Below are positions 35,062 to 44,552 of a stretch of 64,000 nucleotides of DNA, piece after piece. The DNA is from Dyella choica. Lineage in GTDB: Bacteria; Pseudomonadota; Gammaproteobacteria; Xanthomonadales; Rhodanobacteraceae. Below the pieces are notes generated by a model that made no database searches, had not been told where the DNA came from, and saw only the letters and a program-made list of their open reading frames with translations. Both the position numbers and the translations under genes were made by a program. Location: assembly GCF_003977665.1 (NCBI RefSeq), contig NZ_RYYV01000006.1:265008-329007 (forward strand), in the 5' to 3' direction. How positions within the stretch are numbered: the first letter of the stretch is position 1; each line of letters begins with the position of its first letter.

Positions 35062-36078
35062 ATGAGCGACCTGCTTACCCAGGAAGAAATCGACGCACTG
35101 CTCAACGGTGTCGACGGCGGCCAGATCGAAACCGAAGGCGACTTGCCGCCGCCGGACGGCGCGGTGCTGGATTTCGACTTCACCCAGCAGGACCGCATCG
35201 TGCGCGGCCGACTGCCCACGCTGGAGATGATCAACGATCGCTTCGCGCGCTTCTTCCGCACCCAGCTGTTCGGTGTGCTGCGTAAAACGTGCGAGGTGTC
35301 GGTGCTCGGCGTGAAGATGCAGAAATTCAGCGAATACGTGCACGGCCTGAACGTGCCGAGCAATCTCAACCTGATCAAGGTGAAGCCGCTGCGCGGCACC
35401 GCGCTGGCGGTGATGGAGCCGCGCCTGGTGTTCACTGTGATCGACAATTTCTTCGGCGGCGACGGACGCTATCACGCGCGCATCGAAGGCCGCGATTTCA
35501 CGCCGACCGAAAACCGTGTGATCCAGATCCTGCTCGCCGAGGTATTCGTGGCGATGGCCGAAGCCTGGGCGCCGGCCATGCAGGTGCAGTTTGAATTCCT
35601 CAATTCCGAGATCAATCCGCAATTCGCCAACATCGTCAGCCCTACCGAAACCGTGGTGGTCTCGCGTTTCCATGTGGAACTCGATGGCGGTGGCGGCGAA
35701 GTGCACCTGACCTTGCCGTACTCGATGGTGGAGCCGATCCGCACCATGCTCGACGCCGGCGTGCAGAGCGACCGCATGGGCGAGCGCGACGAGCGCTGGA
35801 TCAACTGCCTGCACGAAGAAGTCATGGATGCGGAGGTGGAACTCACATCGTTGCTGCTGGAAACCAGGATCAGCATCGGCGAGTTCCTGGGGCTGCGCAT
35901 CGGAGACGTGATCCCGATCAACTTGCCCGACGTCACCACCGTGTTCGCCGAAGACGTACCTATCTTTCGCGGTGAATACGGCCAGACCAACGGCCGCTAC
36001 GCCATTCGCTACAAAACCCAGGCCGGTCGCCGCTCGCCGCGTCCTGCAGTTGACTTTGCCCCGGAAAAAATCGCATGA
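35062..36078 (+). CDS. fliM: Flagellar motor switch protein FliM
   Basis: FliM is the C-ring protein that receives CheY-P. The 338-residue product starts MSDLLTQEEIDALLNGVDGG, whose EIDALLNG is the CheY-P docking peptide, followed by the CheC-like middle domain (PTLEMINDRFARFFRTQLFG) and a SpoA C-terminal domain. It overlaps fliN by four bases. The N-terminal peptide resembles repeats in the CheA1 linker. Confidence 0.98.
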   Translation: MSDLLTQEEIDALLNGVDGGQIETEGDLPPPDGAVLDFDFTQQDRIVRGRLPTLEMINDRFARFFRTQLFGVLRKTCEVSVLGVKMQKFSEYVHGLNVPSNLNLIKVKPLRGTALAVMEPRLVFTVIDNFFGGDGRYHARIEGRDFTPTENRVIQILLAEVFVAMAEAWAPAMQVQFEFLNSEINPQFANIVSPTETVVVSRFHVELDGGGGEVHLTLPYSMVEPIRTMLDAGVQSDRMGERDERWINCLHEEVMDAEVELTSLLLETRISIGEFLGLRIGDVIPINLPDVTTVFAEDVPIFRGEYGQTNGRYAIRYKTQAGRRSPRPAVDFAPEKIA

Positions 36079-36434
36079 GCCATAACTTCGATTCCCTGTC
36101 CGGCCCGAACGGGGCCACCCATAGCGGCGAGCCGCACACCGAATTCGATGCCTTGAGCGGCGGGGACAAGGCAGACGTCAGCCTGGACATGATCCTGGAC
36201 GTGCCGGTGACGCTGGCGATGGAAGTAGGCCGCACGCGCATCAGCATTCGCAACCTGCTGCAGCTCAATCAGGGCTCGGTGGTGGAACTGGACCGTGCCG
36301 CGGGCGAGCCGCTGGACGTATTCGTCAACGGCACCCTGGTGGCCCATGGCGAAGTGGTGGTGATCAACGAGAAGTTCGGCATCCGCCTGACCGACGTGAT
36401 CAGCCCGGCCGAACGGGTGCGCAAACTCAGATGA
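36075..36434 (+). CDS. fliN: Flagellar motor switch protein FliN
   Basis: FliN completes the C ring and docks FliH. The 119-residue product has an acidic N-terminal stretch and a SpoA domain ([27 protein letters not shown]-type end with [20 protein letters not shown]). ATGA overlaps link it to fliM and fliO. Confidence 0.98.
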   Translation: MSHNFDSLSGPNGATHSGEPHTEFDALSGGDKADVSLDMILDVPVTLAMEVGRTRISIRNLLQLNQGSVVELDRAAGEPLDVFVNGTLVAHGEVVVINEKFGIRLTDVISPAERVRKLR

Positions 36435-36817
36435 GCACTGCATGGGACTTGCTGGCGCGCGCGCCGGCGGCGAGCGTGCCCGATATCAACGTGACCGGCG
36501 AGTTGCTTCGCCTGATGTTGAGCCTGGGCGCCATCGTGGCGCTGATCTTCGCCGTGGGCTGGCTGACGCGCCGCCTGCAATCGCGGCAGTTCGGCGGCGG
36601 GCGCCGCCTGCGCTGCATCGAAACGATGCCGATCAGCACGCGCGAACGCGTGCTGCTGATCGAGGCCGACGGCAAGCGCCTGTTGCTAGGCGTGGGTGCC
36701 GGCGGCATCCGCGCGCTGCATGTCTACGAAGGCACGGTGCCGGCGGAACCTGCGCTCGCGCCGGCACCGGTTCCGCCGTTTGCAGAGTTGTTGGGCCGGC
36801 TGGGGCGCAAATCATGA
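36431..36817 (+). CDS. fliO: Flagellar export apparatus protein FliO
   Basis: FliO is a membrane protein that helps assemble FliP. The 128-residue product has one membrane helix ([20 protein letters not shown]) and a cytoplasmic domain ([31 protein letters not shown]). It overlaps fliN and fliP by four bases. Confidence 0.93.
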   Translation: MSTAWDLLARAPAASVPDINVTGELLRLMLSLGAIVALIFAVGWLTRRLQSRQFGGGRRLRCIETMPISTRERVLLIEADGKRLLLGVGAGGIRALHVYEGTVPAEPALAPAPVPPFAELLGRLGRKS

Positions 36818-37776
36818 AAATGCATTTCCTCGAAACAGCTGAGCGGTTCTCTCCCCTGCGTGCAGGGGAGGGGCAGGGAGGGGTTGCACGAGCTTGCCGC
36901 ACCGTTAACGCCCAGCGCGAGGTTGGCCTTACCCCGCCCCAACCCTCCCCTGCAAGCAGGCGAGGGAGCCGTTTCCGGTACTTCATAGGCTGCCTCGCAC
37001 TGTTATTGCTTTTGCTTATTGTTTCGTGCGCGGATGCGGCAACGACAACCAGCTCCCAGGCGGTTGCACCGATGGTCCCCATCGCCCCGATCTCGCAGTC
37101 CGCCGGCATCCCCGTGCTGACCGTGCAGAACGCAAGCGGCGGCCAGAACTGGAGCCTGTCGCTGCAGGTGGTGGCACTGATGACGGTGCTGACCCTGCTG
37201 CCGGCCGTACTGCTGATGATGACCTCGTTCACACGCATCATCATCGTGCTGAGTTTCCTGCGCCAGGCGCTTTCCACGCAGTCCACGCCACCGAACCAGG
37301 TGCTGCTGGGGCTGGCGTTGTTTCTCACATTCTTCGTGATGTCGCCGGTGCTCAACCATGCCTACCAGGATGGGGTGAAGCCCTACATGGATCACCAGAT
37401 TGGCGCGGAAGCCGCGATTCCCGCCGCCGCCGCGCCGTTCAAGCATTTTATGCTCAACCAGACGCGCGATGCGGATCTGCAGCTGTTCACGCGCCTGGCC
37501 AAGGAACAGCCCTATGCCAGCCGGGATGACGTACCGTTCCGAGTGGCGATGCCTGCTTTCGTCACCAGCGAGTTGAAGACTGCGTTCCAGATGGGCTTCC
37601 TGCTGTTCATTCCGTTCCTGGTGATCGACATCGTGGTGGCGAGCGTGCTGATGTCGATGGGCATGGCGATGGTATCGCCGTCAATCATCTCGTTGCCGTT
37701 CAAGATCATGCTGTTCGTGATGGTGGACGGCTGGTCGCTGCTGGTCGGCACCCTGGCCGGGAGTTTCTACCCATGA
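36814..37776 (+). CDS. fliP: Flagellar export gate protein FliP, with repeat-derived N-terminal extension
   Basis: FliP forms the core pentamer of the export gate. From about residue 95 the product is typical ([40 protein letters not shown]). The N-terminus is not. The ATG at 36814 overlaps the fliO stop, and residues 12-52 are encoded by a family A repeat (36849-36968) that stays in frame. The signal peptide core ([19 protein letters not shown]) comes after it at about 54-72. No good alternative start lies between the repeat and the signal core, so the extension is probably translated and then cut off with the signal peptide. Total 320 residues versus about 245-280 usual. Confidence 0.95.
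   Translation: MKMHFLETAERFSPLRAGEGQGGVARACRTVNAQREVGLTPPQPSPASRRGSRFRYFIGCLALLLLLLIVSCADAATTTSSQAVAPMVPIAPISQSAGIPVLTVQNASGGQNWSLSLQVVALMTVLTLLPAVLLMMTSFTRIIIVLSFLRQALSTQSTPPNQVLLGLALFLTFFVMSPVLNHAYQDGVKPYMDHQIGAEAAIPAAAAPFKHFMLNQTRDADLQLFTRLAKEQPYASRDDVPFRVAMPAFVTSELKTAFQMGFLLFIPFLVIDIVVASVLMSMGMAMVSPSIISLPFKIMLFVMVDGWSLLVGTLAGSFYP
36849..36968. repeat. Family A repeat copy 3 (inside fliP)
   Basis: The left hairpin TCCCCTGCGTGCAGGGGA and the right arm CCCCGCCCCAACCCTCCCCT with GCAAGCAGG bracket the core GGTTGCACGAGCTTGCCGC. The same core occurs at 57759-57876 and inverted in flgI. The fliP frame passes through without stop. Confidence 0.9.
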
Positions 37777-38042
37777 CGCCGGAATGGGTGATTCACTTCG
37801 GCCAGCATGCCTTGTACATCGGCATGCTCGTGGCCGCCCCGTTGCTGCTCACCGCGTTGCTGGTCGGCCTGTTGGTCGGCGTCATCCAGGCCGCCACGCA
37901 AATCCACGAAATGACGCTGAGCTTCATCCCGAAGCTGCTCGCCATGGCGGCGGTGGGCCTGATAGCCGGGCCGTGGATGCTGCGCACGCTGGTGCAATTC
38001 ACCCACGACATCATTGTGCGGCTGCCGGAGGCGATCAAGTGA
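37773..38042 (+). CDS. fliQ: Flagellar export gate protein FliQ
   Basis: FliQ is a small gate protein. The 89-residue product has two hydrophobic hairpin helices ([40 protein letters not shown]) and the family motif [16 protein letters not shown]. It overlaps fliP by ATGA and fliR by GTGA. Confidence 0.98.
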   Translation: MTPEWVIHFGQHALYIGMLVAAPLLLTALLVGLLVGVIQAATQIHEMTLSFIPKLLAMAAVGLIAGPWMLRTLVQFTHDIIVRLPEAIK

Positions 38043-38806
38043 CGATCGAGCTGGCCGTGTTGATCCACTGGCTGTCCGGGATGTTCTGGGCGCTGGGTCG
38101 CGTGGGCGGCTTTTGCATGGCGGCGCCGATCTTCAACGCCACGGTGTTGCCGGCACGCATTCGCGCCGCGGTCGTCATCGTGCTGACGCTGGTGCTGGCG
38201 CCGCTCGCGCCGATGCAGCAGGACCTGATCAGTGCGGAAGGCGTGGCAACCATGGCTACGCAATTGCTGATCGGCGCCAGCATCGGCTTCGTGCTGCAAC
38301 TGGTTTTCCAGGCTGTCTCCTATGGCGGCATCCTGATCGGGCAAAGCATGGGCCTGGGTTTCGCCGAACTGGTCAGTCCCACCAGCAACACCAGCGTGCC
38401 GGTGCTGGGGCAGTTCTACATGGCCATGGTGAGCCTGCTGTTCCTGGCAATGGATGGTCACCTGCAAGTGATCGAGCTGCTGGCGCAAAGCTTTCGTGCC
38501 CTGCCGCCCGGCGCCACGGGTATCGACAGCCAGTCGTTGTGGGCACTGGTGATGGCCGCTGGCGATCTGTTCGCCGGCGCGCTGCGTGTGGCCTTGCCGG
38601 CGATGACGGCGCTGTTGCTGGTGAATATCGGGTTCGCCGCGACCAGCCGTGCTTCGCCGTCGATGAACCTGTTTGCGGTCGGCTTCCCGATTAGCATCTC
38701 AATGGGCTTCATTGCGTTGTGGCTGGCTCTGCGCGGGCTGACCGGCGCGTATTCGGCGCTGCAGGCACAGGCTTGGGATTTGATGCGGCATCTGGCGGGG
38801 TTGTAG
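38039..38806 (+). CDS. fliR: Flagellar export gate protein FliR
   Basis: FliR completes the FliPQR gate. The 255-residue multispan product has typical FliR motifs (RVGGFCMAAPIFNATVLPAR, GLGFAELVSPTSN, NLFAVGFPISISMGF). A GTG start at 38039 overlapping the fliQ stop is used; no suitable ATG lies near the family N-terminus. Confidence 0.96.
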   Translation: MTIELAVLIHWLSGMFWALGRVGGFCMAAPIFNATVLPARIRAAVVIVLTLVLAPLAPMQQDLISAEGVATMATQLLIGASIGFVLQLVFQAVSYGGILIGQSMGLGFAELVSPTSNTSVPVLGQFYMAMVSLLFLAMDGHLQVIELLAQSFRALPPGATGIDSQSLWALVMAAGDLFAGALRVALPAMTALLLVNIGFAATSRASPSMNLFAVGFPISISMGFIALWLALRGLTGAYSALQAQAWDLMRHLAGL

Positions 38807-38809
38807 GCC

Positions 38810-39949
38810 ATGGCCGAAACCGAAAACGAAGACCGCACCGAACAGGCGTCGGAAAAACGCCGCCAGGAGGCCCGCGAAAAAGGCGATATTCCACGCTCGC
38901 GCGATCTTTCCGGCGCCATGGTGGTGTTGGCGGGCGCGAGCATCCTGCTCTCCTACAGCTCCAGCATGTACGCAGATATGCGGCACATCTATGCGCTTGG
39001 TTTGGGCTATTCCCGCGAGGCCTTGTTCAGCGACATGCTGATGTCGCGCGCGATGCATGCTGCGCTGGGCGACATGCTCGGTCTGCTGCTGCCGGTGTTC
39101 ACGGCAACGCTGCTGGCCGCCGTGGGTTCGTCTGTATTGATCGGCGGCCTGAGTTTCAGTGCGCAGGCGCTGACGCCGAACTTCCAGCGGCTTGATCCGA
39201 TCGCCGGGTTCGGGCGGCTGATTTCGCTCAATGGCCTGATCGAGTTGGCGAAGTCCCTGTTGAAAGTCGCTTTCATCGGATTTTCGCTGGTGCTGTTGCT
39301 GCGCCACGACGAAGCCGCCGTGATGGCGACCGGCCACGAAGCCATTGGCGCGGGCGTGGGGCATGCGTTGTCGCTGGTGGCGCATGCAGCGCTGCTGTTC
39401 GCAGTGATCCTTGGCGTGATCGGCGGCATCGATGCGCTATGGCAGCGCTTCGACTACGAACGCAAGCACCGCATGTCCAAGCAGGAACTGAAGGACGAGC
39501 ACAAGGAAGCCGAGGGCAGCCCGGAGCTCAAGGGCCGCATCCGCCAGATGCAGCAGCAGATCGCGCGCCGCCGCATGATCCAGGACGTGCCGAAGGCCGA
39601 CGTAGTGGTGGTCAATCCTACGCATTTTGCCGTGGCGTTGCGCTATGACGACGCGCGCATGCGTGCGCCGCGCGTGGTCGCCAAGGGCCTGGACGTGATG
39701 GCCATGCAGATCCGCCTGGTGGCGGATGCGCACCGCATTCCGCTGGTGGAAGCGCCGCCGCTGGCACGTGCGCTGTATGCCACCACCGAGATCGGCCACG
39801 AGATTCCGTCCGCGCTGTACGTCGCGGTCGCGCAGATCCTGGCTTATGTCTATCAGTTGAAACAGGCCGCCGAGCGAGGCGGCCCCCCTCCCGAGGCCCC
39901 GCGTCCGGATATCGACCCGGAACTGCAGGGCCGTTACCGCCAACCGTAA
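38810..39949 (+). CDS. flhB: Flagellar export switch protein FlhB
   Basis: FlhB switches export from hook to filament substrates. The 379-residue product has four membrane helices and a cytoplasmic domain with the self-cleavage site NPTH at residues 269-272, followed by the FlhB-C region (APRVVAKGLDVMAMQIRLVA, VPLVEAPPLARALY-type text). It begins three bases after fliR. A C-terminal-domain paralogue without NPTH is encoded at 50715-50987. Confidence 0.98.
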   Translation: MAETENEDRTEQASEKRRQEAREKGDIPRSRDLSGAMVVLAGASILLSYSSSMYADMRHIYALGLGYSREALFSDMLMSRAMHAALGDMLGLLLPVFTATLLAAVGSSVLIGGLSFSAQALTPNFQRLDPIAGFGRLISLNGLIELAKSLLKVAFIGFSLVLLLRHDEAAVMATGHEAIGAGVGHALSLVAHAALLFAVILGVIGGIDALWQRFDYERKHRMSKQELKDEHKEAEGSPELKGRIRQMQQQIARRRMIQDVPKADVVVVNPTHFAVALRYDDARMRAPRVVAKGLDVMAMQIRLVADAHRIPLVEAPPLARALYATTEIGHEIPSALYVAVAQILAYVYQLKQAAERGGPPPEAPRPDIDPELQGRYRQP

Positions 39950-39961
39950 AAGGCGTCACGC

Positions 39962-42052
39962 ATGGCAAGCGCAAGCGTTCTGGATACCTTCAAGCAGGTC
40001 AGCCGCCGCGGCGCCGGTGCGCCGATCGTCATGCTTGCCATGCTGGCGATGCTGATGCTGCCGCTGCCGCCGTTCGTGCTGGATATCCTGTTCAGCTTCA
40101 ACATCGCGCTGTCGCTGGTGATCCTGCTGGCGGTGGTGTACGTGATGCGTCCGCTGGAATTCGCCGCGTTTCCCACCGTAGTGCTGCTCGCCACGCTGCT
40201 GCGCCTGGCGCTCAACATTGCCTCCAGCCGCGTGATCCTGCTGCATGGCCACGACGGCGCCGGCGCCGCGGGCAAGGTGATCGAGGCCTTCGGCGAATTC
40301 GTGATCGGCGGCAATTTCGCCGTGGGCCTGGTGGTGTTCGCGATCCTCACCATCATCAACTTCGTGGTGGTTACCAAAGGCGCCACCCGCGTGTCGGAAG
40401 TGACCGCACGCTTCACCCTGGATTCGATGCCGGGCAAGCAGATGGCGATCGACGCCGATCTCAATGCGGGCTTGCTGACCCAGGAGCAGGCGCGCGAGCG
40501 CCGCCAGGAAGTGCGCGAAGAGGCCGATTTCTACGGCTCGATGGATGGCGCCTCCAAGTTCGTGCGTGGCGATGCCACGGCGGGCATCCTGATCCTGCTG
40601 ATCAACATCGTCGGCGGCTTCTTCGTCGGAGTGCTGCAGCACGGCCTCTCCGCCGGCGAGGCGGCGCGCACCTATACCTTGCTCACCATCGGCGACGGTC
40701 TGGTCGCCCAGGTGCCGGGGTTGATGTTGTCGATCGCCACGGCAGTGATCGTCACGCGCGTGTCCAAGTCGCACGATATGGGCAAACAGGTGGTCAGCCA
40801 GGTGTTCGCCCAGCCGCGCGCGCTGGCCGTGGCCGGCGTGGTGCTGGGCACGATGGGCCTGATTCCCGGCATGCCGAACATCGCGTTCCTGATGCTGGGC
40901 GCGGTGTGCGGTGGTGCGGCGTGGCTGATGATCAAGCGCGAAAGGGAAACCAAGGAGAGCCAGACCAAGGCCGCCACCGAAGCGCTGCCCGCGCCGGCCT
41001 CCAGCGAGCGTCTGGAGCTGGGCTGGGAAGACGTCTCCAGCGTGGATCCGGTTGGACTGGAAGTGGGCTACCGCCTGATCCCGCTGGTGGACAAGCAGCA
41101 GGGCGGTGAGCTGATGGCACGCATCAAGTCGGTACGCCGCAAGCTTTCGCAGGAATTGGGGTTCCTGGTCGCGCCGGTGCATATCCGCGACAACCTCGAT
41201 CTGGGGCCCAATAGCTACCGTATCTCGCTGATGGGCGTACCGATGGGCGAGGCGGAGGTGTATACCGAGAGGCATCTCGCGATCAATCCAGGCCGCGTGC
41301 ACGGCACACTGCACGGCGTGGCCACGCGTGATCCAGCCTTCGGCCTGGAAGCGGTATGGATCGAAAACAACCAGCGCGATCACGCCCAGGCGCTGGGCTA
41401 CACAGTGGTCGACCCGGCCACGGTGATCGCGACGCATCTCTCGCACATCCTGCAGAACCACGCGCACGAGCTGCTCAGCCACCAGGACGCCCAGCAACTG
41501 CTGGATCGCCTGGCACAGGTCGCGCCCAAGCTGGTGGAAGACCTGGTGCCCAAGCGCCTTTCGCTGGGGGTGGTGGTGAAAGTGCTGCAGAACCTGCTGG
41601 CCGAACGAGTGCCGGTGCGCAACATGCGCAGCATCGTCGAGTCTTTGGCGGAGCACGCCGGGCAAAGTCAGGATCCTGGCGCCTTGACCGCCTATGTCCG
41701 GGTCGCACTGGGCCGTCAAATAGTGCAGGAGATCGCGGGTTTGGGCACGGAAATCCCGGTGTTGACGCTTGCTCCGGAGTTGGAACAGATCTTGCTCGGA
41801 TCGCTCTCGAGCAGTGGTGCGGCTGGTGCGGCGGTGGAGCCGGGGCTCGCTGACCGCCTGCAGCAGAGCGTCGCCGAAGCGGCGCGGCGGCAGGAGGCCA
41901 GCGGCGAACCGGCGGTGATGCTGGTGCAACCGCAACTGCGGCCATGGCTTTCGCGCTTCACGCGTCACGTGGCTCAGAACCTGCATGTGCTGGCCTACAA
42001 CGAAGTACCGGACAACCGTCGCGTGCGATTGGTGCAGGCGATTGGACGTTGA
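39962..42052 (+). CDS. flhA: Flagellar export platform protein FlhA
   Basis: FlhA is the large export-gate protein that forms the nonameric cytoplasmic ring docking substrates. The 696-residue product has about eight membrane helices in the first half, the FHIPEP signature region (FVVVTKGATRVSEVTARFTL, DSMPGKQMAIDADLNAGLL) and the cytoplasmic domain (ELGFLVAPVHIRDNLDLGPN). Three hairpins follow it, so transcription to flhF may be reduced. Confidence 0.98.
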   Translation: MASASVLDTFKQVSRRGAGAPIVMLAMLAMLMLPLPPFVLDILFSFNIALSLVILLAVVYVMRPLEFAAFPTVVLLATLLRLALNIASSRVILLHGHDGAGAAGKVIEAFGEFVIGGNFAVGLVVFAILTIINFVVVTKGATRVSEVTARFTLDSMPGKQMAIDADLNAGLLTQEQARERRQEVREEADFYGSMDGASKFVRGDATAGILILLINIVGGFFVGVLQHGLSAGEAARTYTLLTIGDGLVAQVPGLMLSIATAVIVTRVSKSHDMGKQVVSQVFAQPRALAVAGVVLGTMGLIPGMPNIAFLMLGAVCGGAAWLMIKRERETKESQTKAATEALPAPASSERLELGWEDVSSVDPVGLEVGYRLIPLVDKQQGGELMARIKSVRRKLSQELGFLVAPVHIRDNLDLGPNSYRISLMGVPMGEAEVYTERHLAINPGRVHGTLHGVATRDPAFGLEAVWIENNQRDHAQALGYTVVDPATVIATHLSHILQNHAHELLSHQDAQQLLDRLAQVAPKLVEDLVPKRLSLGVVVKVLQNLLAERVPVRNMRSIVESLAEHAGQSQDPGALTAYVRVALGRQIVQEIAGLGTEIPVLTLAPELEQILLGSLSSSGAAGAAVEPGLADRLQQSVAEAARRQEASGEPAVMLVQPQLRPWLSRFTRHVAQNLHVLAYNEVPDNRRVRLVQAIGR

Positions 42053-42072
42053 TGGCAAGGCCGTCAACGTCC

Positions 42073-42120
42073 GCGGGCCACGGATGGCCCGCCGTGAATC
42101 AAGCGCTCGTGCTTGATTCA
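42073..42120 (+). other. Two stem-loops downstream of flhA
   Basis: GCGGGCCA-CGGA-TGGCCCGC (42073-42092) and TGAATCAAGC-GCTCGT-GCTTGATTCA (42095-42120) are perfect hairpins in tandem. They precede a third hairpin with A and T tracts. They could be RNA processing or stability elements. Confidence 0.7.
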
Positions 42121-42125
42121 GCGAA

Positions 42126-42157
42126 GTAGAAAAAAGGGCAGGAGCCCTTTTTTCTAC
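42126..42157. terminator. Bidirectional terminator-like hairpin between flhA and flhF
   Basis: GTAGAAAAAAGGGC-AGGA-GCCCTTTTTTCTAC is a 14-base perfect stem with an A-run and a T-run, so it could terminate on either strand. It splits an otherwise continuous fliL-to-fliA gene run. No sigma54 or sigma28 site was found in the remaining 110 bases before flhF. Confidence 0.75.
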
Positions 42158-42266
42158 ATCAATACGAATGCGTTTGCTTGAGTGGGGAGTGTCTAACAGT
42201 GAGCATCAGCATGAATACGAAGCGGCCACTGCGCGCAACGACCGTCGCTGCGCGCCGGAGCTTCAC

Positions 42267-43613
42267 ATGAAGATCAAACGCTTCCTCGCCCCCGACATGC
42301 GCCAGGCGATGCGCGACGTACGCACGGAGCAGGGCGCCGATGCGGTGATTCTTTCCACGCGCCGCCTTGAAGAAGGCATCGAAATCATCGCCGCCGTCGA
42401 CTATGACGAAACGCTGATGCGCGAAGCTGCGCGCGTCAATGCACCGCAGGCTACTGCTCCTGCACCAGCACCCACCAGGCCGCCGGTCACCGAAGCGATG
42501 AAAGAGCCATTGAAGGAACGCGCCAAGGAGACGCCCAAGGAAACGTCGAAGGAAGCAGTGAAGGAAACGCGTGCAGCCACGCCGCCGCCTCCTCCTCCTC
42601 CCCCGCCCTTGCCTTTGCCTTTGCCAGCCAACGAACTTGCCGTGTTGCAGCCGGTGATCGAACAGCATGCGCTGGAAGCCGCGCGCATGCGCACCGAGCT
42701 TGGCGGCCTGCGCCAATTGCTCGAACAGCAGCTTTCCAGCCTTGCCTGGAACGACATGGAGCGCCGCAGTCCGATGCGCGCTCGCGTGCTACGTGACATG
42801 TCGCGCCTTGGCATCGATACCGATGTGGCGCGCCAGCTGATCGACGAACTGCCCGAAGACATCAATGCCGACCAGGCGCGCTATCTGCCTCTGGGCCTGC
42901 TCAGTCGCAGCCTGAAAGTCAGCGGCCGTGCGCTGGCCGACGTTTGCGGTGTGATCGCACTGGTTGGTCCGACCGGCGTGGGCAAGACCACCACCATCGC
43001 CAAGCTCGCCGCCTGTGCGGTGAAGCATCACGGTCCGGTCAAGGTCGCCCTGGTCAGCACCGACCACTATCGCATCGGCGCCGCGGCGCAGCTGGAACAC
43101 TACGGCCGCCTGCTCGGAGTGCGCGTATATCCCGCCTATGACGCGATCGGACTGGCGCAGACGCTGCACCTACTGCGCGATCACCACACCGTGTTGGTCG
43201 ATACCGCCGGCGTGTCCGGCAACGATCCGCGCCTGCAACAGCAGATGGACGTACTGCGCGAAGCCAGCGCGCACGGCGCTTCGCAATTGCGTACCTGCCT
43301 GGTGCTGGCGGCGAATGCGCAGTCGCCCGCGCTGGATGATTCGGTGCGCGCGTACCTGCCGATCAGGCCCAGTGCCTGCATCGCCACCAAGCTGGATGAA
43401 GCGCCGAGCCTGGGTGGCCTGCTTTCCGTGTTGATCCGTCATCGCATTCCGTTGGATTGCACCACCGATGGCCAGCGCGTTCCCGAGGACATCAGCGCCG
43501 CCGACGCGCGCGTGCTGGTCTGTCGCGCGGCGCAACAGCAGCGCAAGCTCGGCTTCGTGGGCGACGACCTGGATATGGCCGAGCGCTTCGGCATGGCGGT
43601 GGCGGGTCTATGA
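42267..43613 (+). CDS. flhF: Signal-recognition-type GTPase FlhF (flagellar placement)
   Basis: FlhF places the flagellum at the cell pole. The 448-residue product starts MKIKRFLAPDMRQAMRDVRT. It has a variable B region with a run of eight prolines near residue 108, and an SRP GTPase NG domain with VGPTGVGKTTTIAKLA near residues 230-245 and DTAGVSGNDP. The ATG at 42267 is chosen over a longer frame because it matches the family start. It overlaps flhG by four bases. Confidence 0.96.
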   Translation: MKIKRFLAPDMRQAMRDVRTEQGADAVILSTRRLEEGIEIIAAVDYDETLMREAARVNAPQATAPAPAPTRPPVTEAMKEPLKERAKETPKETSKEAVKETRAATPPPPPPPPPLPLPLPANELAVLQPVIEQHALEAARMRTELGGLRQLLEQQLSSLAWNDMERRSPMRARVLRDMSRLGIDTDVARQLIDELPEDINADQARYLPLGLLSRSLKVSGRALADVCGVIALVGPTGVGKTTTIAKLAACAVKHHGPVKVALVSTDHYRIGAAAQLEHYGRLLGVRVYPAYDAIGLAQTLHLLRDHHTVLVDTAGVSGNDPRLQQQMDVLREASAHGASQLRTCLVLAANAQSPALDDSVRAYLPIRPSACIATKLDEAPSLGGLLSVLIRHRIPLDCTTDGQRVPEDISAADARVLVCRAAQQQRKLGFVGDDLDMAERFGMAVAGL

Positions 43614-44551
43614 ACAAGGCACTGCACATGAACCAGGCCGCCGGCTTGCACAATCTTTTTTCCGCCGCGCAGGCGCCGCGTGAGGACCTGGACGTGTTTC
43701 ACCAGGCGGCAAGCCTGCGTCCGGTGGTACCGCGGACCCGCATCACGCGCACCATCGCGGTGGCGGGCGGCAAGGGCGGCGTCGGCAAGACCACGATAGC
43801 CGTCAATCTCGCGATGGCGATGGCCATGGCGGGGCGCGACGTGATGCTGCTGGATGCCGACATGGGCGTCGCCAATGTGGACGTACAGCTCGGCCTCAAT
43901 CCAATGCGCCACGTGGGCCACCTGCTGGAAGGCCGATGCACGCTGCAGGACCTGATCATGCCGGCGCAGCACGGCCTGAAGGTGATACCGGGTGGTTCGG
44001 GCGTGCGCCGGCTGGCCAAGATGGGCAATGGCGAACATGCCGCGGTGATCCGCGCGTTCGACGAACTGCTGCAGCCGCCGGAATTCCTGGTGGTGGATAC
44101 GGCGGCAGGCGTGGCCGATAACGTTGCCATGTTCGCTGCGGCGTCCGATGACGTGTTGATCGTGGTGTGCGATGAGCTCGCTTCACTCACCGATGCGTAT
44201 GCCTTGATCAAGATTCTTGCCCACGATTTCGGCGTGCGGCGTTTCCACATTGTCGCCAACATGGTCCGCCAGGCGGGCGACGCCAAGAAACTGTTCGAAA
44301 AACTCGCTCGTGTATGCGGGCGCTTCCTCGACGTGGCGCTGGACTACATGGGCATGGTGCCGCATGACGAATGGTTGCGGCAGGCGATCCGCCGCCAGGG
44401 CGCGGTGGTCGACCTGTGGCCTTCCAGCCGCGCGGCGATCGGATTCAAGCAATTGGCAGGTGCGGTCGATACATGGGGAAAACCCCTGTGCCCGGACTTT
44501 GGCCGAATTGCCTTTTTCAGCGGGCAGAGCCTGCCGGCTGCGGGGTGGTGA
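43610..44551 (+). CDS. flhG: MinD-like ATPase FlhG/FleN (flagellar number control)
   Basis: FlhG limits flagellar number, antagonises FleQ and stimulates FlhF. The 313-residue product has the deviant Walker A GGKGGVGKTT near residue 52 and LLDADMGVANVDVQLGL. Near the N-terminus lies NQAAGLHNLF, a variant of the DQAxxLR motif that activates FlhF; the key Gln and Ala are kept while Asp is Asn and Arg is His. A second in-frame ATG at 43628 would start just before this motif. Confidence 0.95.
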   Translation: MNKALHMNQAAGLHNLFSAAQAPREDLDVFHQAASLRPVVPRTRITRTIAVAGGKGGVGKTTIAVNLAMAMAMAGRDVMLLDADMGVANVDVQLGLNPMRHVGHLLEGRCTLQDLIMPAQHGLKVIPGGSGVRRLAKMGNGEHAAVIRAFDELLQPPEFLVVDTAAGVADNVAMFAAASDDVLIVVCDELASLTDAYALIKILAHDFGVRRFHIVANMVRQAGDAKKLFEKLARVCGRFLDVALDYMGMVPHDEWLRQAIRRQGAVVDLWPSSRAAIGFKQLAGAVDTWGKPLCPDFGRIAFFSGQSLPAAGW

Positions 44552-44552
44552 C

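Noticed and set aside
36442..36813. Upstream extension of the fliP frame through fliO
   Set aside because: It is the shifted frame of fliO; the coupled ATG at 36814 is the sensible start.
39956..42067. Very long open frame antisense to flhA
   Set aside because: It mirrors flhA codon structure in a GC-rich genome, is His/Arg/Gln-rich and has no recognisable domain.
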